From Photobacterium profundum (GTDB taxonomy: Bacteria > Pseudomonadota > Gammaproteobacteria > Enterobacterales > Vibrionaceae): a stretch of 64,000 nucleotides of DNA. The DNA is taken from positions 248,001 through 312,000 of the forward strand of contig NZ_PYOD01000003.1 in NCBI RefSeq assembly GCF_003026285.1, given 5' to 3'. Below, piece after piece: positions 1-7,836 of this stretch (its first letter is position 1; every line of letters starts with the position of its first letter). The translations under genes and the position numbers were made by a program. The notes under the pieces are model-generated. The model was not told the DNA's origin. It did not search any database and worked only from the letters and a program-made list of their open reading frames with translations.

Positions 1-1065
1 GACAGATTCTGGGTTATACGTGCGGTATCGATTAAAGCCTAGATAAGCTATTTTTACACTGAGGTAGCGACTGCACAGCACTAGTGGAATCGCGATAGCG
101 ACTGCAACAATATCGATATAATGAAAACTGAATGTCAGCATAATTAAACCGATTAACAGGAACAGAATGGCGTTTAGAGTTTCGTCTGCCAGTTCCCATA
201 GGTGATTGAGTTGGTGTGATTCATCTTCAGCAATACTGTTACGTGTCCAGTTTCCAATCATGATGCCAGAAACAACCATAGCAAGCGGTGCAGACACCCC
301 TAAGTGTTGACCTACAACATAACCACTTGTTGGAATTAGCATGGTGAGGATCAAGCGCATCATTCCGTCGTGTGAATGCTTGATTAAGTAATGAAAAACT
401 AAACCCAGTACTAAGCCGAAAGCGATACCGCCTAATGCTTCATGAGTGAAAAGTGCAATTGTGCTAGATACCGTGGGGGCACTTTCCCCAAAAGCGACTT
501 CAAACAAGGTCACAAAAATGACTAAGCCAATACCATCATTAAATAATGATTCGCCTTCGATTTGAGTTGAAATGCGTTGTGGTGCATTCATCTTTTTGAC
601 AATGGCTAATACAGCGATTGGGTCGGTAGGTGAAATAAGTGCACCAAATAAACAACAATGAATAAAGGCCATGTTGATGCCGACTAACGAGAAGATCAGC
701 CATAACACCGTACCAATGAAAAATGTTGAAAAAAGGGTACTGGCAAGTGCAAGAATAGTAATTTCGAATTTTTGATCTTTAAGGTGTGATAACTTTATAT
801 TTAATGCACCGCCAAAAAGTAGAAATCCAAGAACACCTTTTAACAAGAAGTCATCAAATTGAATGTTTTGAATTATGTTAATCAGCTCGTGTTCTTCATT
901 GAGCGGAATGTAATTCATATTACTTAAAAACAGTAACGCAAGTGAGATGATGACAGACCAGCCTGTAATAGCGATGGTAGTTTGAAACTTCCCCACACGG
1001 TGGTTGAACATCGAGATGAAGACGGCAACTGCAGCGATAATGCAGATGGTGTCGTAAACTGACAT
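1..1065 (-). CDS. CPA1-family Na+/H+ antiporter (NhaP type), C-terminus outside window
   Basis: Reading the minus strand from the ATG at 1065 gives 355 uninterrupted codons running off the window edge, so the C-terminus is missing. The protein is a polytopic membrane protein with about ten hydrophobic segments. It carries family hallmarks of cation:proton antiporters: FGALISPTDPIAVLAI around residue 140 and EGESLFNDG around residue 170, the latter holding the acidic residues that bind the cation. CPA1 proteins exchange cytoplasmic Na+ (or K+) for protons at the inner membrane for pH and salt homeostasis, which fits a marine host. An AGGAG ribosome site sits 10 bases before the start. Family assignment is firm; the ion is inferred. 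Confidence 0.85.
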   Translation of the reverse strand, partial: MSVYDTICIIAAVAVFISMFNHRVGKFQTTIAITGWSVIISLALLFLSNMNYIPLNEEHELINIIQNIQFDDFLLKGVLGFLLFGGALNIKLSHLKDQKFEITILALASTLFSTFFIGTVLWLIFSLVGINMAFIHCCLFGALISPTDPIAVLAIVKKMNAPQRISTQIEGESLFNDGIGLVIFVTLFEVAFGESAPTVSSTIALFTHEALGGIAFGLVLGLVFHYLIKHSHDGMMRLILTMLIPTSGYVVGQHLGVSAPLAMVVSGIMIGNWTRNSIAEDESHQLNHLWELADETLNAILFLLIGLIMLTFSFHYIDIVAVAIAIPLVLCSRYLSVKIAYLGFNRYRTYNPESV

Positions 1066-1112
1066 GTATTATGTGCTCCTAATACTCTTAGGCTTTTCGT
1101 GAATTATTATTT

Positions 1113-1147
1113 ACCTCAATAGTGGTGAAACATATGAGCATTGAGGT
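1113..1147. other. Small inverted repeat upstream of the antiporter gene
   Basis: The 8-base arms ACCTCAAT (1113-1120) and ATTGAGGT (1140-1147) are exact complements, 48 bases upstream of the antiporter start. It could be an operator or an RNA hairpin in the leader; nothing identifies a partner. The rest of the gap 1066-1396 holds only this and the terminator near 1345. Confidence 0.35.
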
Positions 1148-1332
1148 GTGGGTGCATATAATAGGCAATTCTGAATAATTACCATCATCATGATTTTGTA
1201 AAGTAATGATGCATAAATGAGTGTTGATGACGTGCTAGATGTGATGTAGAAGCACATCTTTTACCCTAAAGTGGTAGGTGCTTCATGTGTAATGTAAAAT
1301 CCGTTATAGAAAGATAAAAGGGGCTGATCAAA

Positions 1333-1359
1333 AGAGATTAGATGGCTAACCTCTTTTTT
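1333..1359 (-). terminator. Rho-independent terminator after the deoR-family gene (possibly bidirectional)
   Basis: Arms AGAGATTAG and CTAACCTCT flank a 4-base loop with one mismatch. Runs of T follow on both strands; on the minus strand it ends the gdpD-deoR transcript. Confidence 0.6.
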
Positions 1360-1396
1360 ATTTTATATGGTGCAATCTAGGTTAGATATAAGATGA

Positions 1397-2137
1397 TTAG
1401 TCTTGTATAACATGAGCGGGTAACTCGGCGGGTAGCCCTGTTTTATTGGTGTATATTCGGTCAAATTCTTTGAGTTTTCTGACTTTGACTGAGGCAAAGC
1501 GAGACCATTTACTTGCATCGACAACCAACCAATTTTGGCGAGAATTATCAAGAATACAACGTGAAATTTCAGCTTCTTGTGTTTCATGCTCCATGGCTGA
1601 ATGGCTTTGAGTGATAGAGCCACAGCCTACAATACCAATATCGGCCTCAAAGCTACTGAAGAATGTTAAAACGCTATTGCCTACAATATCTTGATGTTTA
1701 CGCCTAAATAACCCCCCCGTCATATAGACTTCAGCATATTGATTGGCTTCTAAAATTCTTGCCACTTGTAGGTTATTGGTAATAATACGCAATGGTTTTT
1801 TGTGAAGAAGATAATGCGCAATATGTGTAACTGTTGTTCCAATTCCCATCATGACGGTTGAGCCATCAGGAATAGAGTGGGCGATGTCTTTAGCGAGTTT
1901 ATCTTTGATGCTTGATTCAACGTCTGCACGAAATTGATATGTCGTATTGGTAAGTAAGGCTGGTAGGCTTACACCACCGTGTATTCGTCGCGCTAATCCT
2001 TGTTCGCATAATTGATTTACGTCACGGCGTATAGTTTGCGTGGTTACATCAAAATAAGCCGCTAGTTCATCAATTTGAATGCCTTCAGCTTGCTTTAAAC
2101 GCAATAATATTTGTTGCTGACGTTGATTTAGTTCCAT
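1397..2137 (-). CDS. DeoR/GlpR-family transcriptional repressor
   Basis: The 246-residue protein has the normal DeoR-family length. The N-terminal winged helix-turn-helix is clear (residues 5-60: RQQQILLRLKQ, then TTQTIRRDVNQL and RRIHGG). The rest is the sugar-phosphate-sensing domain: DGSTVMMGIGTT near residue 90, TNNLQVA near 120 and VVDASKW near 205. The sequence resembles E. coli GlpR, which senses glycerol 3-phosphate, but the effector here is not known. It sits 11 bases after a glycerophosphodiester phosphodiesterase gene on the same strand and is divergent from a TRAP transporter, so it probably controls both transcripts through the palindrome at 3017-3042. No canonical GlpR operator was found. 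Confidence 0.85.
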   Translation of the reverse strand: MELNQRQQQILLRLKQAEGIQIDELAAYFDVTTQTIRRDVNQLCEQGLARRIHGGVSLPALLTNTTYQFRADVESSIKDKLAKDIAHSIPDGSTVMMGIGTTVTHIAHYLLHKKPLRIITNNLQVARILEANQYAEVYMTGGLFRRKHQDIVGNSVLTFFSSFEADIGIVGCGSITQSHSAMEHETQEAEISRCILDNSRQNWLVVDASKWSRFASVKVRKLKEFDRIYTNKTGLPAELPAHVIQD

Positions 2138-2148
2138 GAGGCAGCCTA

Positions 2149-2853
2149 TTAAAATACGTTGGGTTTATCTGTAATGATGTTATCAACGCCCCATGCTGTG
2201 AATTTATCGACTTTCTTTGGGTCGTTTAACGTCCAAATCATTAATGTTAACCCTATTTCTTTGATCGATTTAGCCAGTTTTGCATTGAGTATACGGTGAT
2301 CAATATGAAGGCTATAAAGATCGAGCGGCTTAATCGTATCTAGCATATTTGATGGTTTGTGCTCTGTAATAAAGCCTCGACGTACTTCAGGGTATAAAGC
2401 TTGACAGTGTGCTAATGCCGTTTGCGAAAAACTTGAAAATAATAGCTTTTCGATCGGGAAGTTCAGATGTTTAATTGTTTCGACTACCTTTTCAACCAAA
2501 GGCTTTACTTCATGTTCGTTATGAATTTTTATTTCAAGATTCATATTTAAATCATTTTCTTGGCATGCGAGAAGGGCTTCTTCCAGTGTTGGTATAGTTT
2601 CGCCCTTGAATTCATTTGAAAACCAGCTGCCTGCATCTAATACCTTTAGTTCAGCAAGTGTCAATTCACCTACGCGACCTTTGCCATTGGTGCAACGTTT
2701 CACTGTTTTGTCGTGAATGATAACAGGAATGTTATCGGCACTAAGCTGCGTATCTATTTCGATCCATTGAATACCTGATTCGACTGCCTTTTGAATGCCT
2801 GCAAGCGTATTTTCTGGCGCGAGTGCTGCCGCGCCACGGTGACCAGTAATCAT
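2149..2853 (-). CDS. Glycerophosphodiester phosphodiesterase (GDPD/UgpQ type)
   Basis: This 234-residue protein has the TIM-barrel GDPD signature: HRG at residues 5-7, PENT, EIDTQLSADN with IIHD near residue 45, and NLEIK near residue 117, which together supply the metal and catalytic residues. There is no signal peptide, so it is cytoplasmic, as UgpQ is. The family hydrolyses glycerophosphodiesters to glycerol 3-phosphate and an alcohol. It is the first gene of a minus-strand unit with the downstream DeoR regulator, and it is divergent from a TRAP transporter. The natural inference is that the transporter brings in its substrate or a related compound. Family confidence is high; the physiological substrate is unknown. 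Confidence 0.88.
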   Translation of the reverse strand: MITGHRGAAALAPENTLAGIQKAVESGIQWIEIDTQLSADNIPVIIHDKTVKRCTNGKGRVGELTLAELKVLDAGSWFSNEFKGETIPTLEEALLACQENDLNMNLEIKIHNEHEVKPLVEKVVETIKHLNFPIEKLLFSSFSQTALAHCQALYPEVRRGFITEHKPSNMLDTIKPLDLYSLHIDHRILNAKLAKSIKEIGLTLMIWTLNDPKKVDKFTAWGVDNIITDKPNVF

Positions 2854-3016
2854 AATGTTATCCAGTAAATGTTCATTTGAATATTTAACAACTCTAGAAG
2901 TTGAAGGTTACAGAAATATGAAAGCTGATTTTGTGAACTTATGCAATAAATATCAGTGTTTATCTTATTTAGAGGTCGTAGTATCACAATTTTCACATGG
3001 TGAATTTCAATGTTCA

Positions 3017-3042
3017 TATGAGTGTAATATTTTACGCTCATA
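3017..3042. promoter_or_regulatory. 26-bp palindrome, candidate operator of the DeoR-family regulator
   Basis: Arms TATGAGTGTAATA and TTTTACGCTCATA match as inverted repeats at 11 of 13 positions. It lies in the gap between gdpD (start 2853) and dctP (start 3146), about 105 bases before dctP. A near-perfect long palindrome between divergent genes, one of which is followed by a repressor gene, is the expected form of an autoregulatory operator. Binding itself is inference. Confidence 0.6.
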
Positions 3043-3145
3043 CTCCTACAACAATTAAAGGCTAGTATAGAAGAACGTCTACTTTCCATCATGAATGTAC
3101 GGTCTTTAACAATAAAGTCTAATCGTACTATTAAGGGTTTAATGA

Positions 3146-4162
3146 ATGAAAAAGCTAATAGGAACAGTTCTAACAGCGGCTGCACTTCTTGTCGGTTGTG
3201 GTGAAAAAGGTGATGAAACGGTAACGGCTGAAACAATTAAGCCAATTGATATCAATATGAGCCTCGTTTTCACTCAAAACGAACTTCTCACACAAGAATT
3301 GATTAAAGTTAGCGATAAAATTCGAGAACGTACTGATGGTTCGATAAATATTAAAGTGTTCCCTGGCGGCCAGCTTCCCGTTTACAAAGATAACCTTGAG
3401 CAAGTTGTTAATGGTGCCAATTGGATTGCAGTTGAAGACCTTAGCTATCTTGGCGACTATGTACCTGACTTTGCAGCACTAGCGGGTCCAATGCTTTACA
3501 ACTCATACGATGAATACCTTGCAATGATGGATACCGAATTTGTTGCGGGTTTAAAAGATCAAGTTGAACAAAAAGGCATTAAAGTACTTAACGCTGATTA
3601 TATGTTTGGTTTCCGCCACATGATCACAAACAAAGAAATTAAAAAATCAGCAGACATGAAAGGCATGCGTATTCGCGTTCCTGGTAGTCAGCTATTCATT
3701 AGCACATTGTCTTCTATGGGAGCATCGCCAGCTTCATTACCTTTCCCTGAAACCTATGCGGGGGTTCAGCAAGGTGTTGTCGATGGGCTAGAAGGCTCAA
3801 TCCTAACAATGTATTCAACTAAAATTTATGAAGTTGCGAAGAATATGTCACTGACTAAGCACTTCTTGGGTACAGTAGGTATCTATATTTCACCTACATT
3901 GTGGGATAAGTTTACCCCTGAACAACAGCAAATCGTAACAGAAGAGCTTGATGCTGGTGCAGTGTCGAATACCGCAGAGCTAATAAAGTTAGATGCTGAA
4001 TATACAAAGAAACTTGAAGAATTAGGGGTAACCTTTAATGAAGTTGATACGGCTGAATTTAGCAAGTTAACGGCTGATGTTTATAACCAGTTCCCAACGT
4101 GGAGCAGCGATATTCACAGCACGATAATGAAAGAGCTAGAGGCAATTCGCGCAGCACAATAA
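3146..4162 (+). CDS. dctP: TRAP transporter solute-binding lipoprotein (DctP family)
   Basis: The 338-residue protein begins with a lipoprotein signal (LLVGC, lipidated Cys18), so it is tethered to a membrane rather than free in the periplasm, which is less common for TRAP binding proteins. The DctP fold is shown by FPGGQLP near residue 72, the GFRHM segment near residue 155, and MRIRVPGS at 174-181, where the family's conserved arginine (Arg177) normally grips the ligand carboxylate. An AAGGG ribosome site precedes the ATG. It is followed by a hairpin and then dctQ and dctM. The ligand is unknown; the neighbouring phosphodiesterase and phosphatase suggest a phosphorylated or glycerol-linked acid. 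Confidence 0.9.
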   Translation: MKKLIGTVLTAAALLVGCGEKGDETVTAETIKPIDINMSLVFTQNELLTQELIKVSDKIRERTDGSINIKVFPGGQLPVYKDNLEQVVNGANWIAVEDLSYLGDYVPDFAALAGPMLYNSYDEYLAMMDTEFVAGLKDQVEQKGIKVLNADYMFGFRHMITNKEIKKSADMKGMRIRVPGSQLFISTLSSMGASPASLPFPETYAGVQQGVVDGLEGSILTMYSTKIYEVAKNMSLTKHFLGTVGIYISPTLWDKFTPEQQQIVTEELDAGAVSNTAELIKLDAEYTKKLEELGVTFNEVDTAEFSKLTADVYNQFPTWSSDIHSTIMKELEAIRAAQ

Positions 4163-4205
4163 TTGCGAAAAATGTAAGTGTAAAAATTAGAAAGAGTTAT
4201 CACGT

Positions 4206-4240
4206 GGCTTCTCAGTTGATTGTTGAGAAGCCTCGTTTAT
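4206..4240 (+). terminator. Hairpin between dctP and dctQ, likely attenuator
   Basis: Arms GGCTTCTCA (4206-4214) and TGAGAAGCC (4224-4232) are perfect complements with a 9-base loop, followed by a T-rich but not pure T tract. Such a stem after a binding-protein gene usually stabilises or partly ends the message, so the binding protein is made in excess over the membrane subunits. Confidence 0.65.
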
Positions 4241-4281
4241 TGTTGGTTTACTCGTCGTTTGAGTAAGTCGCAGGAGAAGTA

Positions 4282-4761
4282 ATGCGTTTTATATTAAAAA
4301 ATATTGAAGAAATATTGGCCTCAATTGCTATTTCTATCACGGTATTGGTCGTGATTATCAATGTGATCTTACGATATGGCTTTGGTTTCGTTGTTCCGTG
4401 GAGCGAAGAGCTCTCCGTTATTTGCTTTATTTGGGCTGTCTATTTTGGCATTAGCTCATGTTATAAGCACAAATTACACATGGGCGTTGATGTGGTGGTT
4501 TCATTATTGCCACAAGCTGCAAAGCGTCCATTTAGGCTTGTTGTATCTAGCTTTTTGCTGATGGTCAACGTGCTAATGGCTTATCTAAGCTATGACTACA
4601 TGATGCTATCTAACAAGGTAACACCGGTGATGGGAATGTCTTATTTCACGATAAATGGTGTGCTATTTCTTTGTTTTTCTTTAATGGCAATTCACACCGT
4701 GAACTTTATTAAAGATGATGTTGTACAGCTTCGAGAGAAGCGGTTAGATACGCATAAATAG
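4282..4761 (+). CDS. dctQ: TRAP transporter small permease subunit (DctQ family)
   Basis: A 159-residue integral membrane protein with four predicted helices (roughly residues 10-30, 45-65, 85-105, 125-145). The PWSEELSVICFIWAVYFG stretch near residue 38 and the later MGVDVVVSLLP segment are typical of the DctQ family. DctQ scaffolds the large DctM subunit in the inner membrane. A GGAG ribosome site precedes ATG 4282. The stop codon directly abuts the dctM start, so the two are translationally coupled. Confidence 0.9.
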   Translation: MRFILKNIEEILASIAISITVLVVIINVILRYGFGFVVPWSEELSVICFIWAVYFGISSCYKHKLHMGVDVVVSLLPQAAKRPFRLVVSSFLLMVNVLMAYLSYDYMMLSNKVTPVMGMSYFTINGVLFLCFSLMAIHTVNFIKDDVVQLREKRLDTHK

Positions 4762-6054
4762 GTGACAATTGTGGAAAGCTATATTCCTATTATTATTTTG
4801 TTTGTATTATTCTTATTGAATGTACCCATTGCCTTCTCACTAATATCATCAGCAATGGTGTATTTCTTATTCATAAATGATTCCATACCTGTCAGCTTGG
4901 TGATGCAACGTTTTATTTCGTCGGCTGAATCTTTTCCGTTATTGGCGATCCCATTTTTTATAATGGTTGGCTCCGTCATGAATTACGCGGGAATTAGCCG
5001 AAGTTTATTGGCGTTTGCCGATTCACTGATTGGGCATAAAACCGGTGGTTTAGCCCATGTTAACGTCGCTTTAAGTACATTAATGGGGGGTATTTCTGGT
5101 TCTGCGAATGCAGATGCTGCCATGCAGTCTAAAATATTAGCCCCAGAAATGACCAAGCGCGGTTATGATTTACCGTTTACTGCGGCAGTAACAGCGGCAT
5201 CATCCAGTATTAGTCCTGTGATCCCACCAGGCATTAACTTGATCATATACGCTCTATTAGCCAATGTTTCTGTTCACCAGATGTTTATCGCAGGTTATGT
5301 GCCAGCATTCATGATGGCGTTATCACTAATGGTAACCATTGCTTTTATTGCTAAACGTCGTAACTACAAGCCGTCACGATCTGAACCGGCTTCTGGCAAA
5401 GAGCGCTTTCGTTATTTTGCTCAAGCCATTCCTGCGCTATTTATTCCCTTTGGCATTATTTTGGGAATGCGATTTGGCTTGTTTACTCCCACAGAAGCAG
5501 GGGCTATAGCGGTACTACTATGTTCAATTATCGGTTTCTTTATTTATCGAGAATTAAAGCCTTATCACTTTAAGTATATTTTGAAAGAAACGGTGCAGGG
5601 CACTGGTAGTGTAATGTTCATCATTATTGGTGCGATGGTCTTTGGCTACTACATGACGTTAGAGCAGATACCACAAAGCGTGGCATCTGCTTTGATAGAA
5701 CTCACCGATAATAAGTTAGTTTTATTGTTATTAATAAACGTATTGCTATTAGTGGTGGGTATGTTTATTGAAGGTGGGGCAGCGATGATCATTCTGACGC
5801 CATTGTTATTGCCTGCAGTTCTTAACCTTGGTGTGAACCCGGTTCATTTCGGCATAATTGTAATTGTGAATATCATGATAGGTGGTGTAACCCCGCCATT
5901 CGGTTCGATGATGTTTACAGTTTGCTCTATTCTAAAAGTGAAAATGGTCGACTTTGTTCGTGAAGTTTTACCATTACTATTTGCGCTATTAACGGTGTTA
6001 ATGATTTTAACTTACTCAGAAAGCTTGGTGATGTTTTTGCCGAATTTGCTTTAA
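4762..6054 (+). CDS. dctM: TRAP transporter large permease subunit (DctM family)
   Basis: The 430-residue, roughly 12-helix protein is the Na+-driven translocation subunit. Family signatures are visible: PFFIMVGSVMNYAGI near residue 65, GGISGSANADAA near residue 113, SPVIPPGINLIIY near residue 150, and GGVTPPFGSMMF near residue 375. The start is GTG directly after the dctQ stop; a second in-frame GTG three codons on is an alternative. Together with dctP and dctQ it makes a complete tripartite transporter, which imports an organic acid using the sodium gradient. Confidence 0.92.
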   Translation: MTIVESYIPIIILFVLFLLNVPIAFSLISSAMVYFLFINDSIPVSLVMQRFISSAESFPLLAIPFFIMVGSVMNYAGISRSLLAFADSLIGHKTGGLAHVNVALSTLMGGISGSANADAAMQSKILAPEMTKRGYDLPFTAAVTAASSSISPVIPPGINLIIYALLANVSVHQMFIAGYVPAFMMALSLMVTIAFIAKRRNYKPSRSEPASGKERFRYFAQAIPALFIPFGIILGMRFGLFTPTEAGAIAVLLCSIIGFFIYRELKPYHFKYILKETVQGTGSVMFIIIGAMVFGYYMTLEQIPQSVASALIELTDNKLVLLLLINVLLLVVGMFIEGGAAMIILTPLLLPAVLNLGVNPVHFGIIVIVNIMIGGVTPPFGSMMFTVCSILKVKMVDFVREVLPLLFALLTVLMILTYSESLVMFLPNLL

Positions 6055-6072
6055 GTATTAGAGGTGTATGAT

Positions 6073-6864
6073 ATGAATTCGGTACAAAACGAATTAACTC
6101 CTGACTGGAGTAATGTGGAATGGGTATTAACCGATGTGGATGACACGCTAACGTGGCAAGGTAAATTACCGCCAGAAACCTTGATTGCGTTGGCTGAATT
6201 ACAGCAAGCCGGTATAAAAGTGGTAGCTGTTACGGGGGCTTGTGCTGGGTGGTGTGATCATATTGCTCAGCTATGGCCTGTTGATGCAGTTTTGGGCGAA
6301 AATGGCGCTTTCATTATGGAAAAGCAGGATGGCTATTTAACCCTCCGTGCCGACCGTACAATGAATGAAATAGAGCAACAGCAAGCGAAACTGAAGCAAC
6401 AAGTGCTTGCGATTTTAGCTGACTATCCAGATCTTAATTTAACACTCGATCAGTCATACCGTTTATGCGAAGTCGCAATTGATATAGGGCAGAATCGCCC
6501 GCGTGTTGATGATACGATTATTGAAGAAGTGGTTGCTAAAATTCATGCGTTAGGCGCACATGCAACAGCCAGCTCGATTCATATTAATGCGTGGTATGGC
6601 GAGCATTCGAAAAAAGCGACTTCGTTACAATATCTAGCAGAGAAGGGATTATCAAAATACGAGATACTAAACCTGTCTTGTTATGTGGGTGATTCAATGA
6701 ATGATCAACTTATGTTTGAGGCATTGCCTAAAACAGTAGGGGTTGCCAATATACAACATTATTGGGATAAGCTGAGTCATCACCCTTCTATAGTCATGAA
6801 CCAACCTGGTGGTTTTGGTTTTGCCGAGTTTGCCAAGCAGTTACTTGATATGAAACGTCGTTAA
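6073..6864 (+). CDS. HAD-IIB family phosphatase
   Basis: I chose ATG 6073 because the AGAGGT ribosome site at 6060-6065 fits it; an in-frame GTG at 6064 overlaps that site. The 263-residue protein has the HAD motifs DVDDT (nucleophile and acid aspartates, near residue 20), VTG, KKATSL, and GDSMND near residue 215. The layout with a C2B cap resembles mannosyl-3-phosphoglycerate and phosphoglycolate phosphatases, so the substrate is a small phosphorylated metabolite. It is 18 bases after dctM and probably last in the operon, suggesting that the imported compound or its product is dephosphorylated in the cytoplasm. Substrate unknown. Confidence 0.83.
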   Translation: MNSVQNELTPDWSNVEWVLTDVDDTLTWQGKLPPETLIALAELQQAGIKVVAVTGACAGWCDHIAQLWPVDAVLGENGAFIMEKQDGYLTLRADRTMNEIEQQQAKLKQQVLAILADYPDLNLTLDQSYRLCEVAIDIGQNRPRVDDTIIEEVVAKIHALGAHATASSIHINAWYGEHSKKATSLQYLAEKGLSKYEILNLSCYVGDSMNDQLMFEALPKTVGVANIQHYWDKLSHHPSIVMNQPGGFGFAEFAKQLLDMKRR

Positions 6865-6895
6865 CCGACAATTGCGCAAATTGTACGAACTATAA

Positions 6896-6925
6896 ACGGA
6901 TAGCAAAATACGCTATCCGTTTTTA
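6896..6925 (+). terminator. Rho-independent terminator of the dctPQM-phosphatase operon
   Basis: Perfect 9-base arms ACGGATAGC and GCTATCCGT with a 7-base loop, followed by five T. No other signal was found in the gap up to 7115. Confidence 0.85.
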
Positions 6926-7115
6926 TTGCTCTTTGTTATTTAAGTGACCGCTAGCGCTGTATTTCTATGCCAATAGGCTTTGTATATGAAGGCAGATTCC
7001 ATTAGTATTCCCTTCTTGTTAGCGAGTTAGATGTTGAATTGTCAGTCTAGCTTTTATTGTCTATTGAGCTCATTTCAATGGCAGCTACGCTTATCTTTGA
7101 AACAAGGAACCTTGA

Positions 7116-7694
7116 ATGAAACTCTCTGTGCTTGAACAACCCCTTTATGACCACCTTTACCGTGACATTCATGAGTTTCGCAGTACTTTCGATTTAGATA
7201 TTGAATCGCCAGAAACAATGAACGACAAAAGCGATACCTTGCACACATCATTGGCCGTTGAAGAGCTAACTGAATTAGCAGAAGCTGATTCATTGGTTGA
7301 GCAAGCAGATGCGATTGTTGATTCAATCTATGTATTAATGGGGCGTTTAGTTCATCTTGGCGAAAAGAAAGTAGAAGACAATATTGGTATTAGCTACCTT
7401 ATTGATTTACTTCTTCAAGTTGCAGAACGTTTAGAGATCGATTTTGTCGCATGTTGGGATGAAGTGCATTCAAGCAACATGAGCAAAGTGTGCCGGAATG
7501 AATCTGAATTTACAGATACCCAAAAACATTACGCGACGCAAGGTGTAGAGATTACGGGTAGCCAGAAAGGCGCTTACATCATAGCTAAATGTGCAAAAGA
7601 TATTGATTTAAATGGTAAAATCATTCGTCAGGGTAAAGTATTAAAATCTGTTTACTATCGCCCAGCGGATCTCGTTAAGTTAGTTGTTCGTTAA
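7116..7694 (+). CDS. All-alpha NTP pyrophosphohydrolase-like protein (MazG/PRA-PH superfamily)
   Basis: This 192-residue protein has the superfamily's paired acidic motifs: EELTELAEA (near residue 49) and QADAIVDSIY (near residue 65), spaced as in MazG-like and phosphoribosyl-ATP pyrophosphohydrolases, where they bind Mg2+ and the triphosphate. These enzymes hydrolyse NTPs or modified dNTPs to the monophosphate and pyrophosphate, often as house-cleaning. A C-terminal segment of about 60 residues (from STNMSKVCRNE onward) carries a small strand-rich extension. It stands alone with its own terminator. Nucleotide specificity cannot be read from sequence. Confidence 0.7.
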   Translation: MKLSVLEQPLYDHLYRDIHEFRSTFDLDIESPETMNDKSDTLHTSLAVEELTELAEADSLVEQADAIVDSIYVLMGRLVHLGEKKVEDNIGISYLIDLLLQVAERLEIDFVACWDEVHSSNMSKVCRNESEFTDTQKHYATQGVEITGSQKGAYIIAKCAKDIDLNGKIIRQGKVLKSVYYRPADLVKLVVR

Positions 7695-7721
7695 TTCAAC
7701 AATTAAATAACGCTGCTATTT

Positions 7722-7766
7722 CCTTCTACTTACTCATTTTGATGATAAGTAGAAGGCGTTTCTCTT
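7722..7766 (+). terminator. Rho-independent terminator
   Basis: Perfect 11-base arms CCTTCTACTTA and TAAGTAGAAGG with a 13-base loop, then a T-rich tail, ending the pyrophosphohydrolase-like gene. Confidence 0.75.
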
Positions 7767-7836
7767 TTATTTCTTCTTTAGGTATTTCTTCAAACCCCGT
7801 AAACTATCCAGCTAATTCTTCCCCAGTAATAAAACC

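Noticed and set aside
3017..3042. Classical GlpR operator
   Set aside because: The palindrome does not match the E. coli GlpR consensus, so only a candidate site for the local DeoR protein is claimed.
2855..3058. Short plus-strand ORF between gdpD and dctP
   Set aside because: It runs through the 26-bp palindrome in the divergent control region and has no ribosome site or family; probably chance.
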